64,000 bases of DNA from Nostoc mirabile CHAB5784 (GTDB lineage Bacteria; Cyanobacteriota; Cyanobacteriia; Cyanobacteriales; Nostocaceae). Location: the NCBI RefSeq assembly GCF_020829645.1, contig NZ_JAIVFS010000042.1, positions 1 to 64,000 of the forward strand, given 5' to 3'. The notes beneath the pieces were generated by a model. That model saw only the letters and a list, made by a program, of their open reading frames with translations, had not been told where the DNA came from and ran no database searches. Made by a program: the position numbers and the translations under genes. Shown one piece after another: positions 17,187 through 25,698 of this stretch; within the stretch, counting starts at the first letter, position 1; each line of letters starts with the position of its first letter.

Positions 17187-19163
17187 ATGGCTTTAGACTT
17201 CTCCGGTCAAAATCTTCGAGGACGCAACTTCAAAGGACAAGACCTTGCGGGTGCAAACTTTAGCTATGCCGACATCCGAGGGGCAAACTTTACCAACGCC
17301 AACCTGACAGGAGCAAACTTCAGCCACGCCAAAGCTGGACTGCAACGCCGTTGGGCAATTTTACTAGTCCTTGTCTCGTGGCTGTTGTTGGGACTTTCAG
17401 GATTTTTATGGGCTTTAAACGGTTATTTGGTGTCACTAATATTTGATTCCAGCTTAGAGAATCAGATTGCCGGCTGGAGTGCCCTAATCGTATTAATTGC
17501 CTTTTTCTTCTTCACAATTCGCCAAGGAGTAGTAGCTGGTTTAGGAGCCTTGACCGTCGCCGGAGCCTTCGCCTTCGCCGTCGCCTTCACCGTCGCCTTC
17601 GCCTTCGCCGTCCCCTTCGCCGTCGCCGTCCCCTTCGCCGTCGCCTTCGCCTTCGCCGTTGGCAAAGCCGTCCCCTTCGCTTTCGCCGTCGCCTTCGCCG
17701 TCGCCTTCACCGTCGCCTTCGGCTTCGCCGGAGCTGTCGCCTTCGCCTTCGCCGTCGCCGGAACGTTACTGAGCATTTACATCGCTTGGCGAGCCATGAA
17801 AGGAGACGAAAAGCACTCCTTGATTCGTAATATCGCGATCGCCTTTGCTGCAACAGGAGGTACAAGTTTTCGTGGCGCTAATTTAACCAATGCTGATTTC
17901 ACCCAAGCTAGGCTCAAAAGTACAGATTTCCGAAACACTATCCTTATCTGTAGCCGTTGGCATCAAGCCAAAATGCTTGACCGTGTTCGTCCTGGTTTAA
18001 CTTATCTTCAGAATGCACAAGTACGTCAACTGCTGGTTACAGGACAGGGACAGGACAAAAACTTTGACCGTCAAAACCTGCGGGGTATCAACTTACAATC
18101 AGCAAATTTAGCAGATACCAGCTTTATCGGCGCTGATCTCAGTGAAGCTAATTTGCAAGATGCCGATTTGTCAAGAGCAAAGCTCAAGCAAACCCAACTA
18201 GACGCAACCGATTTAACAGGTGCAACTCTCACCGGAGCTTTCATCGAAGATTGGGGCATTACAAATACAACTAACTTGCATGGGGTGAGGTGTGAGTATG
18301 TCTTCATGCGCTTACCTACAAAAGAAGACCCCGACCCTCTCCGCAAACCTGATAATAAACAAGAGGTATTTGCAGACGGAGATTTTGCCGACTTTATCAA
18401 ACCAATTTTTGACACCCTCGACCTTTACCATAATCAAGGCGTTGACCCTCGCGCCATTGGCATAGCTTTCAAAAACCTCGCCGAAAACCATCCCGAAGCT
18501 CAGTTAGAAATCGTGGCAATGGAGAAACGCGGCGATGATAAAATCTTGCTCAGAGCCAAAACCGCCGCAGGTAGCGATAAATCTCAACTGAGTGCAGAAT
18601 ATTTTGATGGCTATAATCAACTTAAAGCTTTATCGCAGAGTCAACAATTATTGCTGATAGAAAAAGATAGTTATGTTAGTGATTTAAAAAATATGATTAC
18701 AACTGCACTTGGGCAGCCGAAATTTTATACACAAGGAGATACCAATATGTCAGATATCAGTGGCATCAATATTGAAGGTAGCAGTAATGTTAGCGGTATC
18801 GCTGGCAATAATTCTATTGCTAATCTAGGAACCATTAGCGGTAACGTGAGTATTGCCCTCAATCAGTTACCTGATGCAACCGATGCCGAGAAACCTGGAA
18901 TTAAAGAATTATTGTCGCAGTTGCAAGATGCAATCATACAATCCACATATTTACCAGAAGAAGAGAAAGCCGAAGCGCTAGAACAGGTGAAGGCTTTAGC
19001 AGAAGCGGGTAAAAATCCCCAAGAATCCACCAAACAAAAGACGGCAAAAACGGCAATCACAATGTTGAAAGGGATATTCACAGGCTTACCTGCTGTTGCT
19101 TCACTGGTGGAAGCTGGTAATAAATTATTGCCTGCAATTTCTAAATTATTCGGTTTGGGATAA
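17187..19163 (+). CDS. Membrane pentapeptide-repeat protein with Ala/Phe/Val-repeat transmembrane region
   Basis: 658 residues. Residues 6-50 are A(D/N)L/FXX pentapeptide repeats (FRGANFTNANLTGANF style) that form a right-handed beta helix. Hydrophobic helices follow at ~55-115. Residues ~118-200 are an extreme Ala/Phe/Val stretch encoded by tandem GCCTTCGCCGTC-type hexamers. A second pentapeptide block spans ~235-370. The C-terminal part is soluble, with a Ser/Asn/Gly-rich strand region (SGINIEGSSNVSGIAGNN) and a helical end with a hydrophobic tail. The biochemical role is unknown. AGGGGTGG 7-14 bp upstream supports the start at 17187. Confidence 0.8.
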   Translation: MALDFSGQNLRGRNFKGQDLAGANFSYADIRGANFTNANLTGANFSHAKAGLQRRWAILLVLVSWLLLGLSGFLWALNGYLVSLIFDSSLENQIAGWSALIVLIAFFFFTIRQGVVAGLGALTVAGAFAFAVAFTVAFAFAVPFAVAVPFAVAFAFAVGKAVPFAFAVAFAVAFTVAFGFAGAVAFAFAVAGTLLSIYIAWRAMKGDEKHSLIRNIAIAFAATGGTSFRGANLTNADFTQARLKSTDFRNTILICSRWHQAKMLDRVRPGLTYLQNAQVRQLLVTGQGQDKNFDRQNLRGINLQSANLADTSFIGADLSEANLQDADLSRAKLKQTQLDATDLTGATLTGAFIEDWGITNTTNLHGVRCEYVFMRLPTKEDPDPLRKPDNKQEVFADGDFADFIKPIFDTLDLYHNQGVDPRAIGIAFKNLAENHPEAQLEIVAMEKRGDDKILLRAKTAAGSDKSQLSAEYFDGYNQLKALSQSQQLLLIEKDSYVSDLKNMITTALGQPKFYTQGDTNMSDISGINIEGSSNVSGIAGNNSIANLGTISGNVSIALNQLPDATDAEKPGIKELLSQLQDAIIQSTYLPEEEKAEALEQVKALAEAGKNPQESTKQKTAKTAITMLKGIFTGLPAVASLVEAGNKLLPAISKLFGLG

Positions 19164-19187
19164 TTTATCGCTGTTCTTGTTGAGATT

Positions 19188-19303
19188 AGGACTTACGCAA
19201 TAACTCTCTGAAACCTTATTCCTTTGTGTCCTTTGCGTCCTACCCTACGGGAAGCCGCTTTGCGTCTATGCGGTTCGTTTTTTCATGATTTTGCGTAAGT
19301 CCT
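19188..19303. mobile_element. MITE, AGGACTTACGCAA family
   Basis: Ends AGGACTTACGCAA (19188-19200) and TTGCGTAAGTCCT (19291-19303) are perfect 13-bp inverted repeats. The interior contains TTTGTGTCCTTTGCGTCCTACC and GCGGTTCGTTTTTT, modules also seen at about 39310 and 38310. Further members with the same ends are at 47189-47305 and 49196-49286, with half-copies at 38135, 59103 and 15643. No open frame. Confidence 0.8.
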
Positions 19304-19425
19304 GGAGATGCAACACACCATAGCGGTTTGCAGTTGAGTCTAATACAGACCAAATTCTTAAATTTAAGTAAATATAATTAACTTGATCAAACCTTAGAAT
19401 CTGACAAATGAGGTGAAATCGACCT

Positions 19426-20904
19426 ATGAGTGACTTAGTTTTTCTACCCGCCCATCAACTTGCTCAAATGATTCGCGATCGCCAAGTCTCTGCTGTCGAA
19501 GTGTTTGATGCTTACCTGGCGCAGATTTCTAAACACAACTCAAAGCTGAATGCAATTTGCACCTTAGACGAAGACAATGCTCGTACCAGAGCAAAGCTTG
19601 CAGATGAAGCCCTAGCTAGAGGAGAACACTGGGGCGCTCTGCACGGTGTCCCTGTGACGATCAAAGACATTTTTGAAACAGTAGGACTCCGTACCACAGC
19701 AGGTTACATTCCTCTCAAAGACTACATTCCTCAACAGGATGCCACAGTTGTCGCAAGGCTGCGGGCAGCAGGAGCGGTGATCCTGGGCAAAACGAACATG
19801 GCAGAACTGGCTGGTGATTTTCAAAGTACAAATTCTCTGTTTCCACGGGTAAATAATCCCTGGAATCTTGACTACACAGCAGGTGGCAGTTCTGGAGGCA
19901 GTGCTGCTGCGGTTGCAGGCGGACTGTCACCATTAGATATAGGCAACGATATTGCGGGTTCCGTGCGCCAGCCTGCAACTTTCTGTGGTGTGTATGGCTT
20001 AAAGCCAACAGATCGCCGTATTTCCACCGCCGGAAGTATCCCTGAAGTACCGGGAATGCCGCTATGCTTGCGACAAATGTTGACTATTGGCTGTTTTGCG
20101 CGATCGCTCGAAGATATTCGCCTTTGTTTTTCACTAATCGCTGGTGCAGATTTGCGTCGCCCAGATGTGCCACCGCTTCCCCTTGATACTCCATCTGGCA
20201 AGTCTTTGCAGGATCTTAAAATTGCTTGGATTGATGAATGGGTAGAGGTTCCCGTTGCTGCCCAAATTCGAGGTGCAGTACAGACAGTTGTGCAAAAACT
20301 TGCTCAAGCAGGTACTCATGTTGAACGCTGGCTTCCCAAAGATTTTGATTTATCGACAGTGTGGAACCTCTACGGACGGATGGAAGCATACATCAACAAC
20401 TATGCCCAACCCAAGGATCGCTATAATGTGCTACGCAGCTTAGAGTTACTTTTTCGCACCGCAACTCAAGGCGACAAAAAACTCCGAAAATTGGGAAATT
20501 TCAGCAGCTTTCTCCCAGAACTTTTGAATCCCAGCCTCAGAGGATATTTCGAGACACTTACCGAGCGCGATAGCTTCATTACTCAAATCGATGAAGCTTT
20601 AGAAGGGTGGGATGTATGGCTCACTCCTGTGACAGCAACTCCTGCATTTACCCATCGTCCGGCTTGGAGCGCCATTGATATTGAGGGCAAATCCTATCCT
20701 CATCTGGTGGCAAATGGAGCTTACACCATACCATTTAATCTCAGTGGTCATCCTGCGGTGGTAATTCCTATTGGGCAAACTCACAATGGCTTACCGATTG
20801 GGATGCAAATTGTGGGAAAGCGATGGCGCGAGATGGAGTTGCTGGCGATCGCTCAAGAACTTGACAAAGTGGTTGGTGATTTTCGCCATCCATTGGGCTA
20901 TTGA
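19426..20904 (+). CDS. Amidase-signature hydrolase
   Basis: 492 residues of the amidase signature family, which hydrolyses amides using a Ser-cisSer-Lys triad. The Lys lies in GVPVTIKDIFET, the cis-Ser in TAGGSSGGSAAAVAGG, and the nucleophilic Ser in NDIAGSVRQPATFCGVYGLK, all in their usual order. The family includes GatA, indoleacetamide hydrolase and many general amidases; the lack of an adjacent gatB/gatC and the C-terminal sequence argue against GatA. Substrate is unknown. Preceded by AATGAGGTGAAATC, a plausible ribosome site. It stands alone in a repeat-rich area. Confidence 0.85.
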   Translation: MSDLVFLPAHQLAQMIRDRQVSAVEVFDAYLAQISKHNSKLNAICTLDEDNARTRAKLADEALARGEHWGALHGVPVTIKDIFETVGLRTTAGYIPLKDYIPQQDATVVARLRAAGAVILGKTNMAELAGDFQSTNSLFPRVNNPWNLDYTAGGSSGGSAAAVAGGLSPLDIGNDIAGSVRQPATFCGVYGLKPTDRRISTAGSIPEVPGMPLCLRQMLTIGCFARSLEDIRLCFSLIAGADLRRPDVPPLPLDTPSGKSLQDLKIAWIDEWVEVPVAAQIRGAVQTVVQKLAQAGTHVERWLPKDFDLSTVWNLYGRMEAYINNYAQPKDRYNVLRSLELLFRTATQGDKKLRKLGNFSSFLPELLNPSLRGYFETLTERDSFITQIDEALEGWDVWLTPVTATPAFTHRPAWSAIDIEGKSYPHLVANGAYTIPFNLSGHPAVVIPIGQTHNGLPIGMQIVGKRWREMELLAIAQELDKVVGDFRHPLGY

Positions 20905-21030
20905 GGAATGGCAGCAATTAAACTTCACCGTTATAACCCAATACGGTTGGATTTCGTTCCTCCACCCAACCTACGCAGTTTATGGTTTTTGACTTCGGAT
21001 AACATGAGAAAGTTAACAGCTTAATACCAG

Positions 21031-21253
21031 ATGAGCGAAACTGTTTACATCGAAACCAGTATTGTTGGCTACTTAACTGCTAGACCCAGTAACAACTTGA
21101 TCCTGATGGCTAATTTAGAAGCTACACGGGAATGGTGGGACACACGTCGCGATCAGTTTAGCTCAAATCCAGAAGAAGCTAGCCCAAATCACTCTTGATG
21201 CCGGATACGAGTTGCCAACCCTTTGTACACCCTACGAACTAATGGGAGAGTAG
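21031..21253 (+). pseudogene. PIN-domain toxin with internal deletion
   Basis: The frame from ATG 21031 (MSETVYIETSIVGYLTARP) is the start of a PIN ribonuclease, with the first acidic residue in YIETS, and runs ~43 residues (EWWDTRRDQF) before becoming unrelated and stopping at 21198. From about 21181, in another frame, the typical C-terminal end is readable: AQITLDAGYELPTLCTPYEL followed by MGE and stop at 21251-21253. So the middle of the domain (roughly 70-80 residues, holding the other acidic ligands) has been deleted with a frameshift. Inactive toxin. Confidence 0.75.
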
Positions 21254-21255
21254 AT

Positions 21256-21435
21256 ATGTGGAAAGATGAAATTCTTGAAGAGATTTATAGAATTAGAGAA
21301 GAACATGCAAAGGCTTTCAACTACGATTTACAAGCAATTTGTGATGATTTGCGACAAAAACAAGCTGTAAGTAATCGGCAGATCATTTCACAGCCACTCA
21401 AACAACGCAATCGTTTGCATAGCAAATCGCAATAG
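21256..21435 (+). CDS. Small protein downstream of PIN toxin (putative partner)
   Basis: 59 residues from the ATG at 21256, which sits 2 bp after the toxin stop and has GGGAGAG just upstream; an earlier frame start at 21223 would overlap the toxin's coding end. The N-terminus MWKDEILEEIYRIREEHAKA is a charged helix followed by NYDLQAICDDLRQKQ, the arrangement seen in small proteins that follow PIN genes of this type. It is probably the antitoxin of the pair; now an orphan because the toxin is deleted internally. Confidence 0.6.
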   Translation: MWKDEILEEIYRIREEHAKAFNYDLQAICDDLRQKQAVSNRQIISQPLKQRNRLHSKSQ

Positions 21436-21700
21436 GCAACTAGCTAAAAGTTATCTGTTGGGTGTTGCGGTTTATCTGGGGTGATTGGGAATGTTATGCC
21501 GTACAAGATTTTTGAGAATACTATCTGGTAGCTAAACACAAATCTCAAGCTAGGGAGTCTGAACTAGGGACTTCCAACTAAAAAAATATCCTATCGCGGT
21601 GTAGGCAGGGGGGCTATTAGCTCTTAGCAGGGGGAGAAAGAAAAATATTATCTGAGTAAATTGGATAATTTATTTTCTGGAAGTCCCCTATGAAAAGCTA
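21436..21700. other. Spacer before MITE copy 2
   Basis: Contiguous with the rest of the 21436-22221 spacer. I see no gene. A short A/T-rich stretch and a run of purines (GGCAGGGGGGCTATTAGC) are present but no promoter or terminator can be argued. Confidence 0.4.
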
Positions 21701-21823
21701 GGCGTTGCTGAATCAAGGGATGATTCTTGTAGGGTGGGCGTCTCGCCCGCCCTGAAATACAAGGGACGGGCAAGATGCCCATCCCACAAAACTAGCAAAA
21801 TCATCCCGCAAATATGCAACGCC
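21701..21823. mobile_element. 123-bp MITE copy 2 with 8-bp target duplication
   Basis: Base-for-base the same as the element at 16050-16172. It is flanked by AAAAGCTA on both sides (21693-21700 and 21824-21831), a perfect 8-bp target-site duplication different from that of copy 1. Identity of the two copies together with intact duplications indicates recent transposition. Downstream (about 21835-21965) is a copy of the AACCCAACA inverted-repeat family. Confidence 0.93.
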
Positions 21824-22137
21824 AAAAGCTACACAGATCAAGCTAAAGCCGAACTCGGCGCTCCTTGGTTTTTAGTTAAGGATAATCGTAGGTTGAGTAG
21901 AACTTAAGTGTTACCCAACAAACCCGCGAAAATGTTGGGTTTCGTTCCTCCACCCAACCTACGCAGTTTATGGTTTTTGGGGCTAACCCAAGCGTATTGC
22001 GTTATAGCAGAGTGCTGAGTGCTGAGTGCTGAGTAAAAACCCAGTTTTTTCAAGCCTTTGAGCAATCAACACTGTCCTAACCTATGTGACTACGGCTATA
22101 TAACCAACTCCCGGTAAGTTGAAAAACTCAAACAACC

Positions 22138-22207
22138 CAGTCGCCAAAATAGCAAATGAGTTCGCCGAAATAACAAATGAGTTCGCCGAAATAGCAAATG
22201 CGAGCGC
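22138..22207 (+). repeat. Short 21-bp tandem array (array C)
   Basis: About three units of 21 bp built on TTCGCC(G/A)AAATA(A/G)CAAATG. The unit is clearly related to that of the 12-unit array at 34964-35215, 12.8 kb away, with the same register (CGCCGAAATAACAAATG). It lies just past the 3' end of the SGNH-hydrolase gene. A heptamer run GTGCTGA precedes it at about 22012-22034. Confidence 0.85.
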
Positions 22208-22221
22208 CTCTACCCAGTTTC

Positions 22222-24465
22222 TCACCCCTTCGGTATTTTGGGTGGACACCAGAAGAGGTTTTTGCTAGATACCCCAAGGGATTCCAGAATTCCTCGCATC
22301 ACCTCTGTGCAGTACATCCAGTGTCCCAAATCGTCATACATGCGATCGGGATTAAACTCGACATTATAGTGCAGCACATTGGGAAGGTTTAAAAACTCAT
22401 CATCGCTTTGGGGAGAAAGAAGCAACAGATGAAATGGTTTCCCCTGGCATTGTTTTTGCAGCTTGTTGACTAAATCTATCACACCACCGCGATCGCTAAT
22501 TCCTGTGCGGACGAAAAGCACTTTATCGCAGTGCCGCAGTGCGTAGCAAAACCTTTCAGACCGTGCCGTGTACCGAACGCGCATCCGTTCATGGACAGGA
22601 GACATATCGCTCGTTGGGTCGTCTGTCTCTTCGACTTCATGGGCAAAGGATAAACCTGACCACTTACTGTGGTAAATTCTGCCTGCATCGGGACTGTAGT
22701 GCAGAAAGGCAGGATTCCACATATCATCAAAACCATGTTTGATCGCATCCGCAACATCTGCAATATTAGTGGTGCGCGTTAGATCAAAGGGAAAAGCGGG
22801 GCCATCGTACTCCATTTTATATAGCATCATGCGGACGGCACAGCGATCGCCAAGGGGAAGAATTGCCACACGGCTGATATCCGATAACTTACATTTGTAT
22901 TGGAACAGCACCGCAGACTTAGGTGCTGCTTTCACCCGGCTTTCTAACCCATCTTTGCCAATCATCATCGTGCGAAAGGGGGCATCGGGATAAAGCGGAT
23001 CTTCATAGACACCCGATGGCATAGCTTTAAGTGCGTTGCAAACCTCCGTCCACATTGGCTGGATGTTGTACTCGTTGTCTGATTCGTTGATTACCCAGAG
23101 GTGGCGTTCGTCCGCTTGCAAAATCCCCAGATGCCCGTCATAGAATAAAACGTTGTTCGGCGAAAAGAGATTGAAGGCAGCGCTATATTCTAGGTCGGCA
23201 CCAGGGGGAATGTTTATTGTAGTTGCGATCGCGCCATCCTCTACAGCAAAGAAGGGGAGCGTCCCTGGTTGAGTATCTTTCGCAATGTAGATACCCGGTA
23301 TCAATCCAGCCTTACTTTGTAGTGCAGTTTGTAGTTCCTGCCAATAGGGAGCGATGGTATAGCTGTATTGTGATGGGTTAATGATCCGTAAACGCTTCTC
23401 TTCGATACAGACAGAGATATGAAAGCCCCCATTATCAAAGTAGATGGGGAATTCGTTCGGTTGCCGGAAGCGTTGTTTTTCTTTTGCTAATTTGCCTTTG
23501 TCGATATCGAAGAGGTGCTGGTCGATCTGCTGATACATGAGGCTGTGACCGATAGTGTTCGGGTGAGCCTGGTCAAACGATATCCCTGCTTTCCATCGTC
23601 CTTGCCCATCATCCACAGTTGCCAACCAATCTAGTACAGTCACGCCCCAACTTAGCATTCGGTTGTGTGTGTCTCGGATCAGCCAGTAATGTTCCTGGGA
23701 ATAATTGCCATTGGGATAGACACCGCCCAGAATTGGAATTGCTCCGATGTCGCGCGTCATTTTCACAAGCTGCTGCAAGCCACTTTCAAACCGTCGCTGT
23801 ACTGCTCGTCGTTCGTGAGGGGGACAGTAGGCTAACCCTTCGTTGCCCAGAGACAGGGCAATGATTACGATATCCGGTTGTTCTGGGGTGATAACTGAGC
23901 CAAATCGAGCGATCGTTCTGCTGACATTCGCCCCCACTTCCGACACATTCACGAGTTTATGCCCATATTTTTGCTGTAAAGCCTCTGCCAACAGCCAAAC
24001 CCAACCTTTCAAAAACCAGGCTTTATGACCTAATGCAACGGAACTGCCAATTACTACAATTTTGAGCCTTTCAGCCCCTTCCTCCACGGGCATTTTGACA
24101 GCAGGCTCCTCAAGGTGTCCAAAGGGGTAAGGTTGTAAATAACCGAATGCGCCATCATCCACAATAATTGTGCTGGAATGATTGTTAGGATAAATGGGAA
24201 TCCAGCGATTTGTATCTAGTAAGCTCTCCCATCGGGCATTACCGTTTGCATCGAGACGTACGTACTTATATTCAACTCTCTGTCCATCGCCCGATAAAGG
24301 CTGCTGAATGTCAATTTCATCTGTCCACCATAAAGGATAGCGATCGCCACTTGTACGCAGGTGGACACATTTCATGATGTCCCACAGTCCCAACTCTGGA
24401 GTCGAACCGACAAGGCCGATGGATTCACCCGTTTGCGTGTATGCAGTGATCTCGAATCGATACAT
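22222..24465 (-). CDS. CBM20 + SGNH hydrolase + DUF1796 papain-like fusion protein
   Basis: 747 residues in three visible parts. Residues ~1-95 are a CBM20-type starch-binding domain (VGSTPELGLWDIMKCVHL; WWTDEIDI; VEYKYVRLD). Residues ~130-335 are an SGNH/GDSL hydrolase: block I VIGSSVALGH with the nucleophilic Ser, block III LSLGNEG with Asn, block V DQAHPNTIGH with Asp/His. The middle (~340-520) contains two similar copies of a segment (FNLFSPNNVLFYDGHLGI and matching partner). Residues ~525-735 resemble the DUF1796 putative cysteine peptidase family (ILPLGDRCAVRMML; PFDLTR; HHxF-type ends). No signal peptide is seen, so it is probably cytoplasmic. Substrate is unknown. Confidence 0.75.
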   Translation of the reverse strand: MYRFEITAYTQTGESIGLVGSTPELGLWDIMKCVHLRTSGDRYPLWWTDEIDIQQPLSGDGQRVEYKYVRLDANGNARWESLLDTNRWIPIYPNNHSSTIIVDDGAFGYLQPYPFGHLEEPAVKMPVEEGAERLKIVVIGSSVALGHKAWFLKGWVWLLAEALQQKYGHKLVNVSEVGANVSRTIARFGSVITPEQPDIVIIALSLGNEGLAYCPPHERRAVQRRFESGLQQLVKMTRDIGAIPILGGVYPNGNYSQEHYWLIRDTHNRMLSWGVTVLDWLATVDDGQGRWKAGISFDQAHPNTIGHSLMYQQIDQHLFDIDKGKLAKEKQRFRQPNEFPIYFDNGGFHISVCIEEKRLRIINPSQYSYTIAPYWQELQTALQSKAGLIPGIYIAKDTQPGTLPFFAVEDGAIATTINIPPGADLEYSAAFNLFSPNNVLFYDGHLGILQADERHLWVINESDNEYNIQPMWTEVCNALKAMPSGVYEDPLYPDAPFRTMMIGKDGLESRVKAAPKSAVLFQYKCKLSDISRVAILPLGDRCAVRMMLYKMEYDGPAFPFDLTRTTNIADVADAIKHGFDDMWNPAFLHYSPDAGRIYHSKWSGLSFAHEVEETDDPTSDMSPVHERMRVRYTARSERFCYALRHCDKVLFVRTGISDRGGVIDLVNKLQKQCQGKPFHLLLLSPQSDDEFLNLPNVLHYNVEFNPDRMYDDLGHWMYCTEVMRGILESLGVSSKNLFWCPPKIPKG

Positions 24466-25420
24466 AAAGTTGATCCTGGTTTAGTGAGTAGGATACCAAA
24501 CAGTCAGGCTGAATCCTTAAACCTGTTTTGACAATATTACATACAACTACTAAGAGTCCGGTATTAATATTTTTAAGTACACTTTAGCTCTGATTTACGT
24601 CACCCAAAGCTATCAGCAGTCAAGCTTTTCAAAAATTAAATCGGGTTTTTATAGAAAATTTAATACTGATTAATAAAATATATTGCATTAAAAGTATTGA
24701 AACCACTAAGAACAAATAAAAATCAGGATAAGATTAAGTTAAATCTTTTCTATCGCTCCCTTTATGTAAAAAAGAGAAAACTTATTGAATTTATGGAATA
24801 AAATTATCTCATAATCCATCAAAGTCTTACGGAGTAGATATTTTTAGCTTTTTAAGATTGGGGTAAGAATGTTTAATATGTAATTAAAATATAAAAAATT
24901 AGGTTTTAGGATGCTAGTGATAAGATTTCCTGTAGAGCAAATAATTAACCTACCAGGGATGAATGACCAAATAATTACTAATTCGTAATTCGTAATTCGT
25001 AATTAAAGGTACAGAGCAATTAACTAAAGTTTATGGAGACAAATAAATTTATTCCTCAATTAGGCCCACGACTGAAGTCGGGGGGTAATAATTACGAATT
25101 ACGAATTATAAAATTACGAATTATTTTGACCTGAGTCCTTACGAAGGAATTAATAATAAACTCAAGCTAATTAAAATATTAAGCTATAGCTTTCACAACT
25201 TTGAAAATTTTAAATTACAAAGTTTATTAACTTGGTATTTTGGTATTCCCTTTCGGTCACAGCAGAGGGGCTGATGCAGTATACATAGCTGCCTTCTGCC
25301 TTTTTTGATAAAGGAGCGGCAAAAGCGATATATTTACTTAAATGTTACAAATAGTTTCAAAATGAAATTTTTGCCTACATAGAGAAAACACTATGTAGTA
25401 TTATCGAGATCAGTGTAAAT
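24466..25420. other. AT-rich spacer upstream of the graspetide locus
   Basis: No gene is visible in ~950 bp. Two runs of the heptamer ATTCGTA / TACGAAT occur at about 24981-25003 and 25089-25127, in opposite orientation, making a long imperfect hairpin around the segment GGCCCACGACTGAAGTCGGGG. The rest is AT-rich. I see no conserved coding signature, RNA or regulator. Confidence 0.5.
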
Positions 25421-25663
25421 CCCACATTCCGCACATCGTTTTGTAATATGCCAAAATTACAAACTTTGGGCTAATGGTAGTTGAATAGCGATGTCTACGA
25501 CAGGCTATGACGCTCGAACGCAAGAGCGTGTCGCAGACAAGACTCGCTATCGGCGTCGCCAAAAGCCTAAAAAATAGCAGTGTGAATACTTAATGATATT
25601 AACAGTTATTTGTAATATTTATTGAAGTATTAAGATGTGACATTTTGAAGTGCGGAATGTGGG
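25421..25663. mobile_element. MITE-like element (CCCACATTCCGCAC ends) directly upstream of graspetide precursor
   Basis: Left end CCCACATTCCGCAC (25421-25434) and right end GTGCGGAATGTGGG (25650-25663) are perfect inverted repeats. A related element with CCCACCTTCCGCACC ends lies at 38466-38830. The interior (about 25487-25562) holds a palindromic repeat (GATGTCTACGACAGGC, GACAAGACTCGCTATC). The element ends 35 bp before the precursor start codon, so any promoter for the precursor must lie inside or across it. Confidence 0.7.
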
Positions 25664-25698
25664 GTAAATTTATTTTTACTTAACTGTAGGAGAAAATT

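Noticed and set aside
17462..17776. Ala/Lys-rich frame antisense to the pentapeptide protein
   Set aside because: Shadow of the GCCTTCGCCGTC repeat on the other strand.
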